DNA of 32,429 nucleotides from positions 1 to 32,429 of the IMG/VR virus record IMGVR_UViG_3300037493_000430; one strand, given 5' to 3'. Origin of the DNA: a virus. Below, piece after piece: positions 16,695 through 22,008 of the stretch (position 1 is the stretch's first letter; every line of letters begins with the position of its first letter). The position numbers and the translations under genes are program-made. The notes under the pieces are model-generated. The model was not told where the DNA came from and did no database searches. It saw only the letters and a program-made list of their open reading frames with translations.

Positions 16695-16967
16695 TTAACA
16701 GTTCCAGTTTTTGAGTGATGCCCTGGCCCGTTCTGCTGGGCCTTTGGCGTTTTTTACCACACCTTCCATCCGAGCGCAAAAACTCGCCTTTCGGCCAGCG
16801 TCTGCTTTTGTCTTCGGATTTGGGGCAGGTGGCTTGAGATTAGAGTTATTGGCAGAGTTATATGCTGCGCGACCTGCCGCAGTCATCCCAGCGCCCTTCT
16901 CAGTGGCGTTGTAGTGCTTGCCCTTACCCGTAGTAGTGTGGGCGATCGGTGTGTCGTGCTTGCTCAT
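16695..16967 (-). CDS. Small basic phage protein, DUF6321-like
   Basis: The 90 residues begin MSKHDTPIAHTTTGKGKHYN and contain EKGAGMTAAGRAAYN, a pattern seen in the uncharacterised phage family DUF6321. The second half is very basic and Pro/Lys-rich, then FCARMEGVVK and ARASLKNWNC. The basic character suggests nucleic-acid contact or a packaged internal protein. The start overlaps the stop of the upstream 54-residue gene as ATGA. The family assignment is from memory of its conserved sequence and is not certain; no role is established. Confidence 0.6.
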   Translation of the reverse strand: MSKHDTPIAHTTTGKGKHYNATEKGAGMTAAGRAAYNSANNSNLKPPAPNPKTKADAGRKASFCARMEGVVKNAKGPAERARASLKNWNC

Positions 16968-17128
16968 TTCTTAGCAGTCTTGGCGCTGGCCTTAAAAGCC
17001 GCAGCAGTTGGTGCGCCCTTAGAACCTGGCGTTCTCATGCGCTCTGGCGTCTTGCCAGCATCCTTTTGGCGCTCGATGCGCTCCTGCTTCGCATGGATAT
17101 TTGCGTACAAACCGGGTTTAGTTGCCAT
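16964..17128 (-). CDS. Small basic phage protein (54 residues)
   Basis: The ORF starts MATKPGLYANIHAKQERIER and ends with a Lys/Ala-rich tail (FKASAKTAKK). About a third of its residues are Lys or Arg. Proteins beginning 'MATKPGLYANIHAK' recur in freshwater phages beside the DUF6321-like gene. It overlaps the co-chaperonin gene by 11 bases at its start and the DUF6321-like gene by four at its end, so these three are translated together. A DNA-binding or internal head role is possible but not shown. Confidence 0.6.
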   Translation of the reverse strand: MATKPGLYANIHAKQERIERQKDAGKTPERMRTPGSKGAPTAAAFKASAKTAKK

Positions 17129-17387
17129 TTTCATACTCCACTACTGCACAAATGTCAGCTTCTTGGATGATCTGGTAATCCTGGCCATTTTCCCTTTGGG
17201 TCGGCCAGTTCAAGTAATCGCCGTTGCCGTACTTGATAAAGTCACCCACTGCCACATCCGTTACCAATGGGCCAATCGCTACGATCGTGCCCTCGTTAAA
17301 TGGTTCTTTGTTGTCAATGTAAATCAAATCGCTCAATAGACGAACCTGGGGCTTGACGACAACACGGTCACGCAGGGGTTTGAACAT
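17118..17387 (-). CDS. Phage GroES-like co-chaperonin (Cpn10 fold)
   Basis: The 89 residues begin MFKPLRDRVVVKP, the standard Cpn10 opening. They continue with GTIVAIGP, VAVGDFIKYG and a C-terminal ADICAVVEYE, in the order expected for the GroES beta-barrel. The mobile-loop region (about residues 16-30, LLSDLIYIDNKEP) differs strongly from bacterial GroES. The ATG at 17387 is chosen because the homology starts there and GAGCG lies seven bases upstream; the frame is open to a TTG at 17462, but that extension overlaps another gene. It probably works with host GroEL to fold virion proteins. Confidence 0.8.
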   Translation of the reverse strand: MFKPLRDRVVVKPQVRLLSDLIYIDNKEPFNEGTIVAIGPLVTDVAVGDFIKYGNGDYLNWPTQRENGQDYQIIQEADICAVVEYENGN

Positions 17388-17613
17388 TTTTACGCTCGTA
17401 CTTTCGTTTGATTCGGGCAACAATTTGCGGAGTGCTGGTGTCGGTGTTGATGTTGTAAACAATTTTCATCGGCACTTCTTCCATTTTTTTGCCTGTTATT
17501 GCAACGAATTGACCACACCAATCATTGCTCTGCTTGTTTTGCGTCATCGGATACAAACGGCAGACCCCCATAATGTGGTGATCCTGAAACATCTTGCAAA
17601 CACCGCAGTTCAT
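17368..17613 (-). CDS. Small cysteine-rich protein, possible zinc-binding
   Basis: The 81 residues have an N-terminal cysteine pattern: C-x2-C at residues 3 and 6, then GVCRLYP (Cys18) and WCGQFV (Cys33). This 'C-x2-C…GxCRxxP…WCGxF' layout occurs in small phage and bacterial proteins thought to bind a metal. The C-terminal half is Lys/Arg-rich (VARIKRKYERKN). It overlaps the upstream gene as ATGA and the co-chaperonin gene by 20 bases. An alternative internal start at residue 49 (MKIVYNIN) would remove the cysteines and is less likely. Confidence 0.6.
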   Translation of the reverse strand: MNCGVCKMFQDHHIMGVCRLYPMTQNKQSNDWCGQFVAITGKKMEEVPMKIVYNINTDTSTPQIVARIKRKYERKNVQTPA

Positions 17614-17786
17614 TGGCTGCTTTTGCGTCCGTGGTCGTAGCAGCTGCCGCCGTTGGATTTGCCGCCACCATAATTGCCTGAATATCCCATTGGCGCTGGC
17701 GCTTTGGCCTTCATCATGGGTTGCATTGGTGCTTTTTCAGCTTTCTCAGCTTTTGGCATTTCCATCTTTTCCATTTTGCTATCCAT
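17610..17786 (-). CDS. Low-complexity Met/Lys/Ala protein with Gly/Tyr tail
   Basis: The 58 residues open with MDSKMEKMEMPKAEKAEKA and pass through a Met/Pro/Ala stretch to a flexible tail MGYSGNYGGGKSNGG. Almost no globular core is expected. The ATG at 17786 is preferred because GGAG lies five bases before it; a GTG two codons further up overlaps that site. It is coupled to the Cys-rich gene by ATGA. Such disordered proteins are found in virion-gene regions of several freshwater phages. I cannot give a function. Confidence 0.5.
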   Translation of the reverse strand: MDSKMEKMEMPKAEKAEKAPMQPMMKAKAPAPMGYSGNYGGGKSNGGSCYDHGRKSSQ

Positions 17787-17788
17787 GT

Positions 17789-18151
17789 TCACTCCAAAAA
17801 GCGCAGACGGTACAGGGTAGAGTTAATGAGTTCTGCGATTTCATCAACAATGTTTTGCAATTCTGTGTCAGATGGCAATGATTGCCTGGCCTCAGTCACA
17901 AACGCCTGAATACCTTGCAGGTAGGCAACTGGGTCAGTGGCGCTGTGGAATTCTTCAGGGTATTTTTTGATCTTCTCGTACTTGCCCTGGAAGTTTTCAG
18001 CAAACTTGTCGGTAAGTTCCACGATCTGCGGGTAATACTTGCCCAGCGCTTTGTGCTTGCTGTAGCTATCAGTGGACAAATGGAGCAGATGCGTCACCGT
18101 GCTGCTGTGGAACAGCTGGGCAATGAACTCTGCAATGTCGTCAATGTTCAT
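17789..18151 (-). CDS. Helical protein, possibly Dps/ferritin-like (DUF5856-like)
   Basis: The 120 residues are nearly all helical. The segment THLLHLSTDSYSKHKALGKY and the following EFHSATD resemble the 'H…HxxL…YE' core of small ferritin-like or Dps-like phage proteins grouped as DUF5856. His21, His25 and the His33 region, with Glu45, could be metal or packing positions, but a full di-iron site cannot be shown. It is the first gene after the nuclease cluster in this leftward run. The ATG at 18151 has a short GGA five bases upstream. Role unknown. Confidence 0.5.
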   Translation of the reverse strand: MNIDDIAEFIAQLFHSSTVTHLLHLSTDSYSKHKALGKYYPQIVELTDKFAENFQGKYEKIKKYPEEFHSATDPVAYLQGIQAFVTEARQSLPSDTELQNIVDEIAELINSTLYRLRFLE

Positions 18152-18169
18152 ACGTGTCCAAATAAGGGA

Positions 18170-18466
18170 CTATTCTCGCGATTCGTCAATATAACACAAT
18201 GCTTCCATTGTTTTCAAATGTGCTGCTTGCCACATTGCTTGGCGTTCTGCTTTGCTCATTGTGTGGCCTTGGTCTACTTTCCAATGACATTTTTGGCACA
18301 GAGCCGCCACTAAGTTGTCATCTGCCTTGATACCCCGTCCTTTGCCGCCGCCCCAGTTGCTGTGTGCTGCCTGAACCATCTCACCACTGCCGCAATGCTG
18401 GCAATCCAGCTGCGCCACCCGTTTTAGCAAGGCTTTGTCGCGAACATAGCTGTGTTTAGGAAACAT
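18170..18466 (-). CDS. HNH-type nuclease, YbcO/DUF1364-like
   Basis: The 98 residues carry a zinc-binding pattern C22-x2-C25 … AHS (His35) … LCQKCH (C57, C60, H61), an HNH/beta-beta-alpha-metal core like that of the YbcO/DUF1364 family of lambdoid recombination regions. The GKGRGIKADD segment between is typical of this group. It likely cuts DNA during recombination or resolves branched ends. The ATG at 18466 overlaps the NinB gene end by 11 bases; a TTG just before it is less likely. Its location after RusA and NinB supports a recombination role. Confidence 0.75.
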   Translation of the reverse strand: MFPKHSYVRDKALLKRVAQLDCQHCGSGEMVQAAHSNWGGGKGRGIKADDNLVAALCQKCHWKVDQGHTMSKAERQAMWQAAHLKTMEALCYIDESRE

Positions 18467-18863
18467 CAATGCTCTTCAGCGCTGACCAGGCCAACAAGAA
18501 TTCGATGAACTCGCTGCTTTCCGTTGTTGTGAATTTGTGGCTTTGCAAACCCAATTGAACAATCCGTTCCCCGTCCAGGCTGGGGCAGACCTTACCAATC
18601 TTGCGGTTTGTGTCGTGCGCCCATTGGTCTATCAAGAGTCGTTTCCAATCGTCTGCTGTCCAGGTACTACCCACCGCCGCCATTTGTTTGCTGATTTTGT
18701 CTATCAGGCTGTGAAACATTGCATTCTGTTCTGTGCTGCGCTTGCTTTGTTTAATCTCGATCGTCATGCGGTGACCGGCCATCAACATAGATTTCAGCAT
18801 TGGCCAGATAACGTTCATCATTTCTTTATGGGCCTGTGCTGGCTCCCAACAAGTAACTTTCAT
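18456..18863 (-). CDS. ninB: NinB-family recombination mediator
   Basis: The 135 residues match the NinB/Orf family by RSTEQNAMFHSLIDKIS (about 42-58), TADDWKRLLIDQW (about 69-81) and the C-terminal LGLQSHKFTTTESSEFIEFL. Lambda NinB (Orf) binds single-stranded DNA and helps exchange strands in phage recombination. It overlaps the RusA gene by ATGA and the HNH gene by 11 bases, so the three nuclease and recombination genes are coupled. Length agrees with the family (lambda NinB 146). Confidence 0.85.
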   Translation of the reverse strand: MKVTCWEPAQAHKEMMNVIWPMLKSMLMAGHRMTIEIKQSKRSTEQNAMFHSLIDKISKQMAAVGSTWTADDWKRLLIDQWAHDTNRKIGKVCPSLDGERIVQLGLQSHKFTTTESSEFIEFLLAWSALKSIDVS

Positions 18864-19282
18864 TCTTTTTCCTTTATCAAGATATCAACGCCAGCATCAA
18901 TTGCGTAGACCTTTCGCACATGGCATTCCACAATCTGGCTGTCATCCACGCAAATGATGCCGTTCATCGCATCGCAGACACTTTTCGCCACGTTGTCCCA
19001 GTCTGGCTTCTTGCAGGGCCACTCAGAGCCACCTAGACAGGCCTCAGTGCGCTTTTTAGGGTATGACTTAGGCACTACTAGCCTGATGTAAATAAAAGCC
19101 TCCAGCGCCGTTTTAAGCGGTTCACTGCTTCCCATTGCTTTCAAAGCGTAAAACCTAATTTGATCTTCGTAGCTGGCAGTCTTGGCGTCGGTGTAAGTTT
19201 TGACAAAGTTTCCCCGTCTGGCAAACCGCGGTCGTCCTTTGCCGTGCGGCTGTCCAGGGACTGTAAACATGATTTGCATCAT
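18860..19282 (-). CDS. rusA: RusA-type Holliday junction resolvase
   Basis: The 140 residues begin with FTVPGQPHGKGRPRF, the RusA N-terminal motif. The active site appears intact: KPDWDNVAK places Asp94, Asp96 and Lys100 in the D-x-D-N-x-x-K spacing of E. coli RusA (70, 72, 76), and CVDDSQI supplies Asp113/114 in place of Asp91. It cuts four-way junctions, clearing branched DNA before packaging. The start ATG at 19282 overlaps the previous stop as ATGA; a second ATG follows at once. It is followed directly by NinB. Confidence 0.9.
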   Translation of the reverse strand: MMQIMFTVPGQPHGKGRPRFARRGNFVKTYTDAKTASYEDQIRFYALKAMGSSEPLKTALEAFIYIRLVVPKSYPKKRTEACLGGSEWPCKKPDWDNVAKSVCDAMNGIICVDDSQIVECHVRKVYAIDAGVDILIKEKE

Positions 19283-19491
19283 TTGATTGCCCTAATTCTG
19301 TCGAGGATCATTGATCGCAAGCCGGGAAAATCCTGATCCAGTTCGGCAAACCTCTGCAACAGGTAGTCCCGTCTTCCGTCCTTCAGGGCTTGATCCCCAC
19401 CAGCTAACGCCCACTCTGCATACGACTGGATCAATGTCTCCAGTGAGTTCAAGTGCTGCGGTAATGTCGAATTCGGAGTGGTTGTGTCCAT
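19279..19491 (-). CDS. Small helical protein (70 residues), overlapping ORF
   Basis: The protein is mainly amphipathic helices (LETLIQSYAEWALAGG, RRDYLLQRFAELDQDF) and looks like real coding sequence towards its C-terminus. Its stop overlaps the RusA start as ATGA. The N-terminal part overlaps an ORF in another frame (19292-19537) whose beginning looks more genuine. The two could be separate overlapping genes, or halves of one gene split by a +1 frame change between about 19420 and 19480. The ribosome-binding site is weak. Confidence 0.5.
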   Translation of the reverse strand: MDTTTPNSTLPQHLNSLETLIQSYAEWALAGGDQALKDGRRDYLLQRFAELDQDFPGLRSMILDRIRAIK

Positions 19492-19537
19492 TACGGGTTT
19501 CGTCTAGCAGCTTGTGAGCGTCAAAGTAATTCACCAT
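19292..19537 (-). CDS. Small phage protein (81 residues), overlapping ORF
   Basis: The beginning (MVNYFDAHKLLDETRNGHNH then EFDITAALELTGD) has the form of a common small phage protein with a 'D-I-x-x-A-L-x-x-T-G-D' motif. It is coupled to the upstream gene by overlap at 19531-19537. After about residue 40 the sequence turns Trp/Cys/Gly-rich and looks like out-of-frame translation, while the overlapping 70-residue frame becomes protein-like. Hence this may be the 5' half of a gene broken or shifted to the other frame. No function is known. Confidence 0.5.
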   Translation of the reverse strand: MVNYFDAHKLLDETRNGHNHSEFDITAALELTGDIDPVVCRVGVSWWGSSPEGRKTGLPVAEVCRTGSGFSRLAINDPRQN

Positions 19538-19773
19538 TGCCCCTTGTCATACCAAGCGCCAACAGTTTTATCCGTTGGTTTGTTTTTGTCTGCCAAGTGC
19601 TGCTGGTACGTTTTCGTGTTGCCGTATTTCGGTTGCTGCCACTGATGATGCGAACACTTGGGTAATGATCCCTCTAGGCGTACCGACCAAAGATTGCGGC
19701 ATCCGTCCACACTGCAAAGCAAATCTGATTTTCCTTCCGGAACATTCTCTTTTTTGAAATTAGTTAGCGCCAT
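19531..19773 (-). CDS. Small zinc-finger-like protein
   Basis: The 80 residues contain Cys-x4-Cys (LLCSVDGCRNLW) and Cys-x2-His further on (LPKCSHHQW), a likely four-ligand zinc site, followed by a polar tail. Small proteins with this arrangement are common next to phage replication initiators. The ATG at 19773 has a strong GGAGG nine bases upstream; the longer frame starting with TTG at 19800 is rejected for that reason. It overlaps the DUF1376 gene end by 14 bases, so it is probably made together with that replication protein. Confidence 0.65.
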   Translation of the reverse strand: MALTNFKKENVPEGKSDLLCSVDGCRNLWSVRLEGSLPKCSHHQWQQPKYGNTKTYQQHLADKNKPTDKTVGAWYDKGQW

Positions 19774-20548
19774 GATATTTTCCCTCCACGATTTTTGCAA
19801 AATTGCTTGGCTTCAAAATCCACTCAAGATCAGCGGTAAACGCTCGCCCATCTTTGCTGTTCACCTTGCCGATCAGGAACTTTGATTTGTTGATGTGAGC
19901 AAAGAAATCATTAAACCAATCCAGAACTGCGCTTGTGCTGGTGGCCTTGTCCTTGCCAAGCTCTGCCGCCACCTCGCGCCATCGCTGTCTCAGGTAGCCT
20001 TGTCTGGCAGCGTTCCAGACCTCAACCCGGCGTAAGGTTGGTAGCTGCTGGTGATAGAGGTCTATGACTGCTTGATGCTGACAATCTGGCAACGCAGGGC
20101 CACCGTCAGGTGGACATATATCTGTATTCGTTGTTGATGTAGGTGAAGGTGAAGGTGAAGGTGATGTGCTATGCACCAAGGATGCTTCAAGCATAGTCGG
20201 AGCATCTTTTTTGTCGTATCTAGCTGCTGCACCAGCAACACCACGCCTGCGGTTCACTTCTTTGTTGTGATTCGCCTTTGCCAGTTCCTCATCAACTCGA
20301 TGGTGTGACCACTGCCCTGACTCTACTTGGAAGAATGCTTCAAGCATAGTCCGAGCATTACTCCAAGCAGACGGAGAAAGTCTGGTGATCTGCGCTAAAA
20401 CGCCATCGTTGTCTGGTGGAGGCCCGTTTTTCCAATAGTCCATCAGCAGCAGCAGGTAGGCGCCATGCTGTTCTGTGGTTAAACGGGAGGTTGCGCTCAG
20501 ATAGTCCGCTACATAAAGCGGCATCCAAATATCGACTTTTGAACTCAT
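19760..20548 (-). CDS. DUF1376-type replication protein
   Basis: The N-terminal 70 residues (PLYVADYLSATSRLTTEQHG then LLLMDYWKNG) match the DUF1376/YdaU domain, a winged-helix-like region found in phage replication initiators. Residues about 125-145 are a Ser/Pro linker (SPSPSPSPTSTT). The C-terminal part (WNAARQGYLRQRW…, WFNDFFAHINKSKFLIG) resembles helicase-loader-contacting ends of phage O-like proteins. It probably starts DNA synthesis by recruiting the host helicase. A GAGGT four bases before the ATG supports the start at 20548. Repeats inside the gene may be the origin it binds. Confidence 0.75.
   Translation of the reverse strand: MSSKVDIWMPLYVADYLSATSRLTTEQHGAYLLLLMDYWKNGPPPDNDGVLAQITRLSPSAWSNARTMLEAFFQVESGQWSHHRVDEELAKANHNKEVNRRRGVAGAAARYDKKDAPTMLEASLVHSTSPSPSPSPTSTTNTDICPPDGGPALPDCQHQAVIDLYHQQLPTLRRVEVWNAARQGYLRQRWREVAAELGKDKATSTSAVLDWFNDFFAHINKSKFLIGKVNSKDGRAFTADLEWILKPSNFAKIVEGKYHGAN
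20142..20165 (+). repeat. Four tandem AGGTGA hexamers in the replication gene
   Basis: AGGTGA occurs four times head to tail. On the coding strand it spells the Ser-Pro linker. It lies 17 bases from the first 24-bp direct repeat and, with it, could make an iteron-type origin. It may alternatively reflect only the linker codons. Confidence 0.6.
20183..20206 (+). repeat. 24-bp direct repeat, copy 1 (iteron candidate)
   Basis: The unit starts with the palindrome ATGCTTCAAGCAT and ends GAGCAT. It matches copy 2 at 20335-20358 in 23 of 24 bases. It lies in the DUF1376 gene, where it encodes a TMLEA motif. Confidence 0.75.
20335..20358 (+). repeat. 24-bp direct repeat, copy 2 (iteron candidate)
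   Basis: This is the second copy of the unit at 20183-20206, with one mismatch (C for G at its 18th base) and a start-to-start distance of 152 bp. It contains the same ATGCTTCAAGCAT palindrome and also encodes TMLEA. Confidence 0.75.
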
Positions 20549-20645
20549 AAGACCTCACATCGTTGGTCGTCATCACTGTTAAAGAACATCGGCAGGGAGG
20601 TGATGAATCCCCTTTTCGTCCGCTAAGACTAGCCGTGCCCTAATT

Positions 20646-20801
20646 TTACTGTGCAAACCACCCAGGTCGCAACACTTTCAACTGCCACAGCCGTGCCTTG
20701 GGAATCGTCACCCACTGGCTAACAGCAGCATCATTAATTTCCAGCAATGCTGCTAGCTTGGCCTGGGAGCCAGCAAGAGCAATCGCCTGTTCTTTAGTCA
20801 T
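20646..20801 (-). CDS. Short Cro/YdaS-like HTH repressor
   Basis: The 51 residues hold one helix-turn-helix (GSQAKLAALLEINDAAVSQW, about 11-30) and end VLRPGWFAQ, the size and shape of Cro-like or YdaS-type regulators. The frame is open to another ATG at 20849 (67 residues), but a 20-bp operator and a TACAAT -10 box lie just before the ATG at 20801. A transcript from there would start at or near that ATG and be leaderless, as for several phage repressors. It probably represses both divergent promoters, including its own. There is no ribosome-binding site at either start. Confidence 0.75.
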   Translation of the reverse strand: MTKEQAIALAGSQAKLAALLEINDAAVSQWVTIPKARLWQLKVLRPGWFAQ

Positions 20802-20806
20802 GCCCG

Positions 20807-20826
20807 ATTGTAAGCCAGCTTTACAG
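20807..20826. promoter_or_regulatory. Operator O1 with leftward -10 box
   Basis: The site ATTGTAAGC-CA-GCTTTACAG is an imperfect palindrome. On the minus strand it contains TACAAT (20812-20807), a good -10 box six bases before the repressor ATG. Its partner O2 lies 80 bp to the right. The -35 region is poor, which suits a weak or activated promoter. Confidence 0.6.
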
Positions 20827-20876
20827 AGGGAAAACGAACAATACCCCATTAAAGTTAAGGGACATTAACAAAGCGC

Positions 20877-20906
20877 TTGATGATCTCAATTAAGCCAGCT
20901 TACAAT
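20877..20906 (+). promoter_or_regulatory. Rightward early promoter overlapping operator O2
   Basis: TTGATG (20877-20882) and TACAAT (20901-20906) are separated by 18 bases, a plausible sigma70 promoter for the early operon starting at 20953. The -10 box lies inside O2, so bound repressor would block it. Confidence 0.65.
20887..20906. promoter_or_regulatory. Operator O2
   Basis: CAATTAAGC-CA-GCTTACAAT shares the central TAAGC-CA-GCTT and the outer ACA with O1. The consensus ATTGTAAGCCAGCTTACAAT is a perfect palindrome apart from its two central bases. It is the likely binding site of the Cro-like repressor on the rightward promoter. Confidence 0.6.
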
Positions 20907-20910
20907 AGCG

Positions 20911-20952
20911 TCAATCCCCAGCACATTGCAAAGGGTCTTTTTAGGACACATG
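20911..20952 (+). repeat. Early leader repeat, copy 1
   Basis: The leader has the blocks TCAATCCC, GCAAAGGGTCTTTT and AGGACACA directly before the first early gene. The same blocks in the same order precede the second early gene (21151-21189). AGGA is the ribosome-binding site. Confidence 0.6.
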
Positions 20953-21129
20953 ATGACAACAGCACAGATTGCACAAGCCCTTGCAGAATTTGCCACCAAC
21001 CTTGAAAACAGCGCCGACATGACTGATCGCCGCAACGCGGTGCAGTGGCTTGCCGAGAAGATCGGATCGAATGCGGCCAATCAAATCTGCAACATTTACG
21101 GCTTAGTCGGCGACTACTACAAAGCCTAA
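20953..21129 (+). CDS. First early protein, unknown (58 residues)
   Basis: The ORF starts MTTAQIAQALAEFATNLENS and is predicted to be largely helical, with RNAVQWLAEKIGSNAANQI and an end YGLVGDYYKA. Two ATGs follow each other; the second, at 20953, is six bases after AGGA, while the first is too close to it. As the first gene behind the rightward promoter it is the earliest product expected after infection. Such proteins often act on the host, but nothing in the sequence points to a target. Confidence 0.6.
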   Translation: MTTAQIAQALAEFATNLENSADMTDRRNAVQWLAEKIGSNAANQICNIYGLVGDYYKA

Positions 21130-21150
21130 TCAACCGGGGCTCCGGCCCCA

Positions 21151-21189
21151 TCAATCCCGCAAGGGTCTTTTAATCAACTAGGACACACC
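21151..21189 (+). repeat. Early leader repeat, copy 2
   Basis: TCAATCCC, GCAAGGGTCTTTT and AGGACACA repeat the leader at 20911-20952, with the gaps between blocks changed. CCC-GCAA-GGG makes a tiny hairpin followed by TCTTTT. A GGGGC/GCCCC hairpin lies just before it (21136-21149). Confidence 0.6.
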
Positions 21190-21432
21190 ATGAACAACGC
21201 ACAATCAATTCGCCAAGCTATCACGCTTGACCCAGCGCTCCCGCATCTGGTATCGGTGGCTGCTAGCGAACCCGTTAATTTCATAGGGTTTTATTTTGAC
21301 GCCGCCAGCGAAAGTTGGGATTACTGGACTGCGTATGCCGCAGAAGCAACAGCAAGCAACTGCTACTACACACCAGAAGAATGCCGGTCGCTGTTGATTG
21401 AAAAGGGATTCCCAGAGTTGGTGGCAGCATGA
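21190..21432 (+). CDS. Early protein, unknown (80 residues)
   Basis: The protein starts MNNAQSIRQAITLDPALPHL and contains an aromatic stretch (VNFIGFYFDAASESWDYWTA) that suggests a small beta sheet, then EECRSLLIEKGFPEL near the end. The duplicated leader before it supplies the AGGA ribosome-binding site. Its stop overlaps the start of the next tiny gene as ATGA. It may share regulation with the 58-residue protein upstream but shows no similarity to it. I recognise no family. Confidence 0.6.
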   Translation: MNNAQSIRQAITLDPALPHLVSVAASEPVNFIGFYFDAASESWDYWTAYAAEATASNCYYTPEECRSLLIEKGFPELVAA

Positions 21433-21512
21433 CTACTCTCTTTCACGCCATCATCGGCGCGGCCCTGTTTGGGTTGCCGTTTGCTCTGTATTTCTGGAAC
21501 ATGGTGCCATGA
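21429..21512 (+). CDS. 27-residue single-span membrane microprotein
   Basis: The ORF reads MTTLFHAIIGAALFGLPFAL then a short YFWNMVP end. Residues about 4-24 form one uninterrupted hydrophobic span. Both ends are tied to neighbours by ATGA overlaps (21429-21432 and 21509-21512), which is hard to explain unless it is translated. It is too short for most gene finders. It could insert into the inner membrane and affect host physiology, superinfection or lysis timing; none of these is shown. Confidence 0.6.
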   Translation: MTTLFHAIIGAALFGLPFALYFWNMVP

Positions 21513-21706
21513 ACATAGACCAGATCCTGTCCGGCATTACGGACATAGCCAACCGCGCCTACGCTGGCGCAGAGCCTGCTGACCGGCTGGCGTTTGAGGT
21601 GGGAATGCTTTCCTGCAAGTTGCGGGAAATGTCGCAATTGCTAATAACTGCAAATAACCTGATTACAGAACTTGAACGTGAACTTAATTATAGGGATCAG
21701 AAATGA
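21509..21706 (+). CDS. Early helical protein, unknown (65 residues)
   Basis: The protein starts MNIDQILSGITDIANRAYAG and ends with a coiled-coil-like helix (LLITANNLITELERELNYRD). Proteins with a central 'FEVGMLSCKLREM' and a C-terminal heptad stretch are common in phage early operons, and no function is known for them. It is linked by ATGA to the microprotein before it and to the next gene. The longer frame going upstream overlaps two genes and is not used. Confidence 0.6.
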   Translation: MNIDQILSGITDIANRAYAGAEPADRLAFEVGMLSCKLREMSQLLITANNLITELERELNYRDQK

Positions 21707-22008
21707 CAACCACATCAATACTTGTCCACAGCGTCACAGCTGTGCAATTTGCAGAGCCGAGATACATGGTCGGCAGCGCTCGGCCATTCTGGATTCGCAA
21801 GATGGTGGCGATTGACGCATCAAATCACGAAACAGAAATTACCTTGTTTGCGGATACGGAAGAATTTCTTAAATTGCCAAGCGCAATCAGTCCTGATCTT
21901 CTCTATGCAATTGGCATGGAGTCTCGCGCCGCATATGAAAACATGGAGCATTTGTGCAAAGCATTGGGAGTGCCATACCCACCAAACCAAACCAAGGAAA
22001 CTGTATGA
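21703..22008 (+). CDS. Early protein, unknown (101 residues)
   Basis: The protein starts MTTTSILVHSVTAVQFAEPR and has a beta-rich first half (WIRKMVAIDASNHETEITLF) followed by helices (AAYENMEHLCKALGV) and a Pro-rich end. It sits directly before the ERF recombinase and is coupled to it by ATGA. This position suggests a helper in single-strand DNA handling or simply co-expression. No family was recognised. Confidence 0.6.
   Translation: MTTTSILVHSVTAVQFAEPRYMVGSARPFWIRKMVAIDASNHETEITLFADTEEFLKLPSAISPDLLYAIGMESRAAYENMEHLCKALGVPYPPNQTKETV

Noticed and set aside
17388-17462. Longer co-chaperonin starting at a TTG
   Set aside because: The extension reads another gene in a different frame, and Cpn10 similarity begins at the ATG at 17387 with its own ribosome-binding site.
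20142-20165. AGGTGA repeats as a CRISPR or VNTR element
   Set aside because: There are only four six-base units, in frame, encoding a Ser-Pro linker. No repeat-spacer structure exists anywhere in the window.
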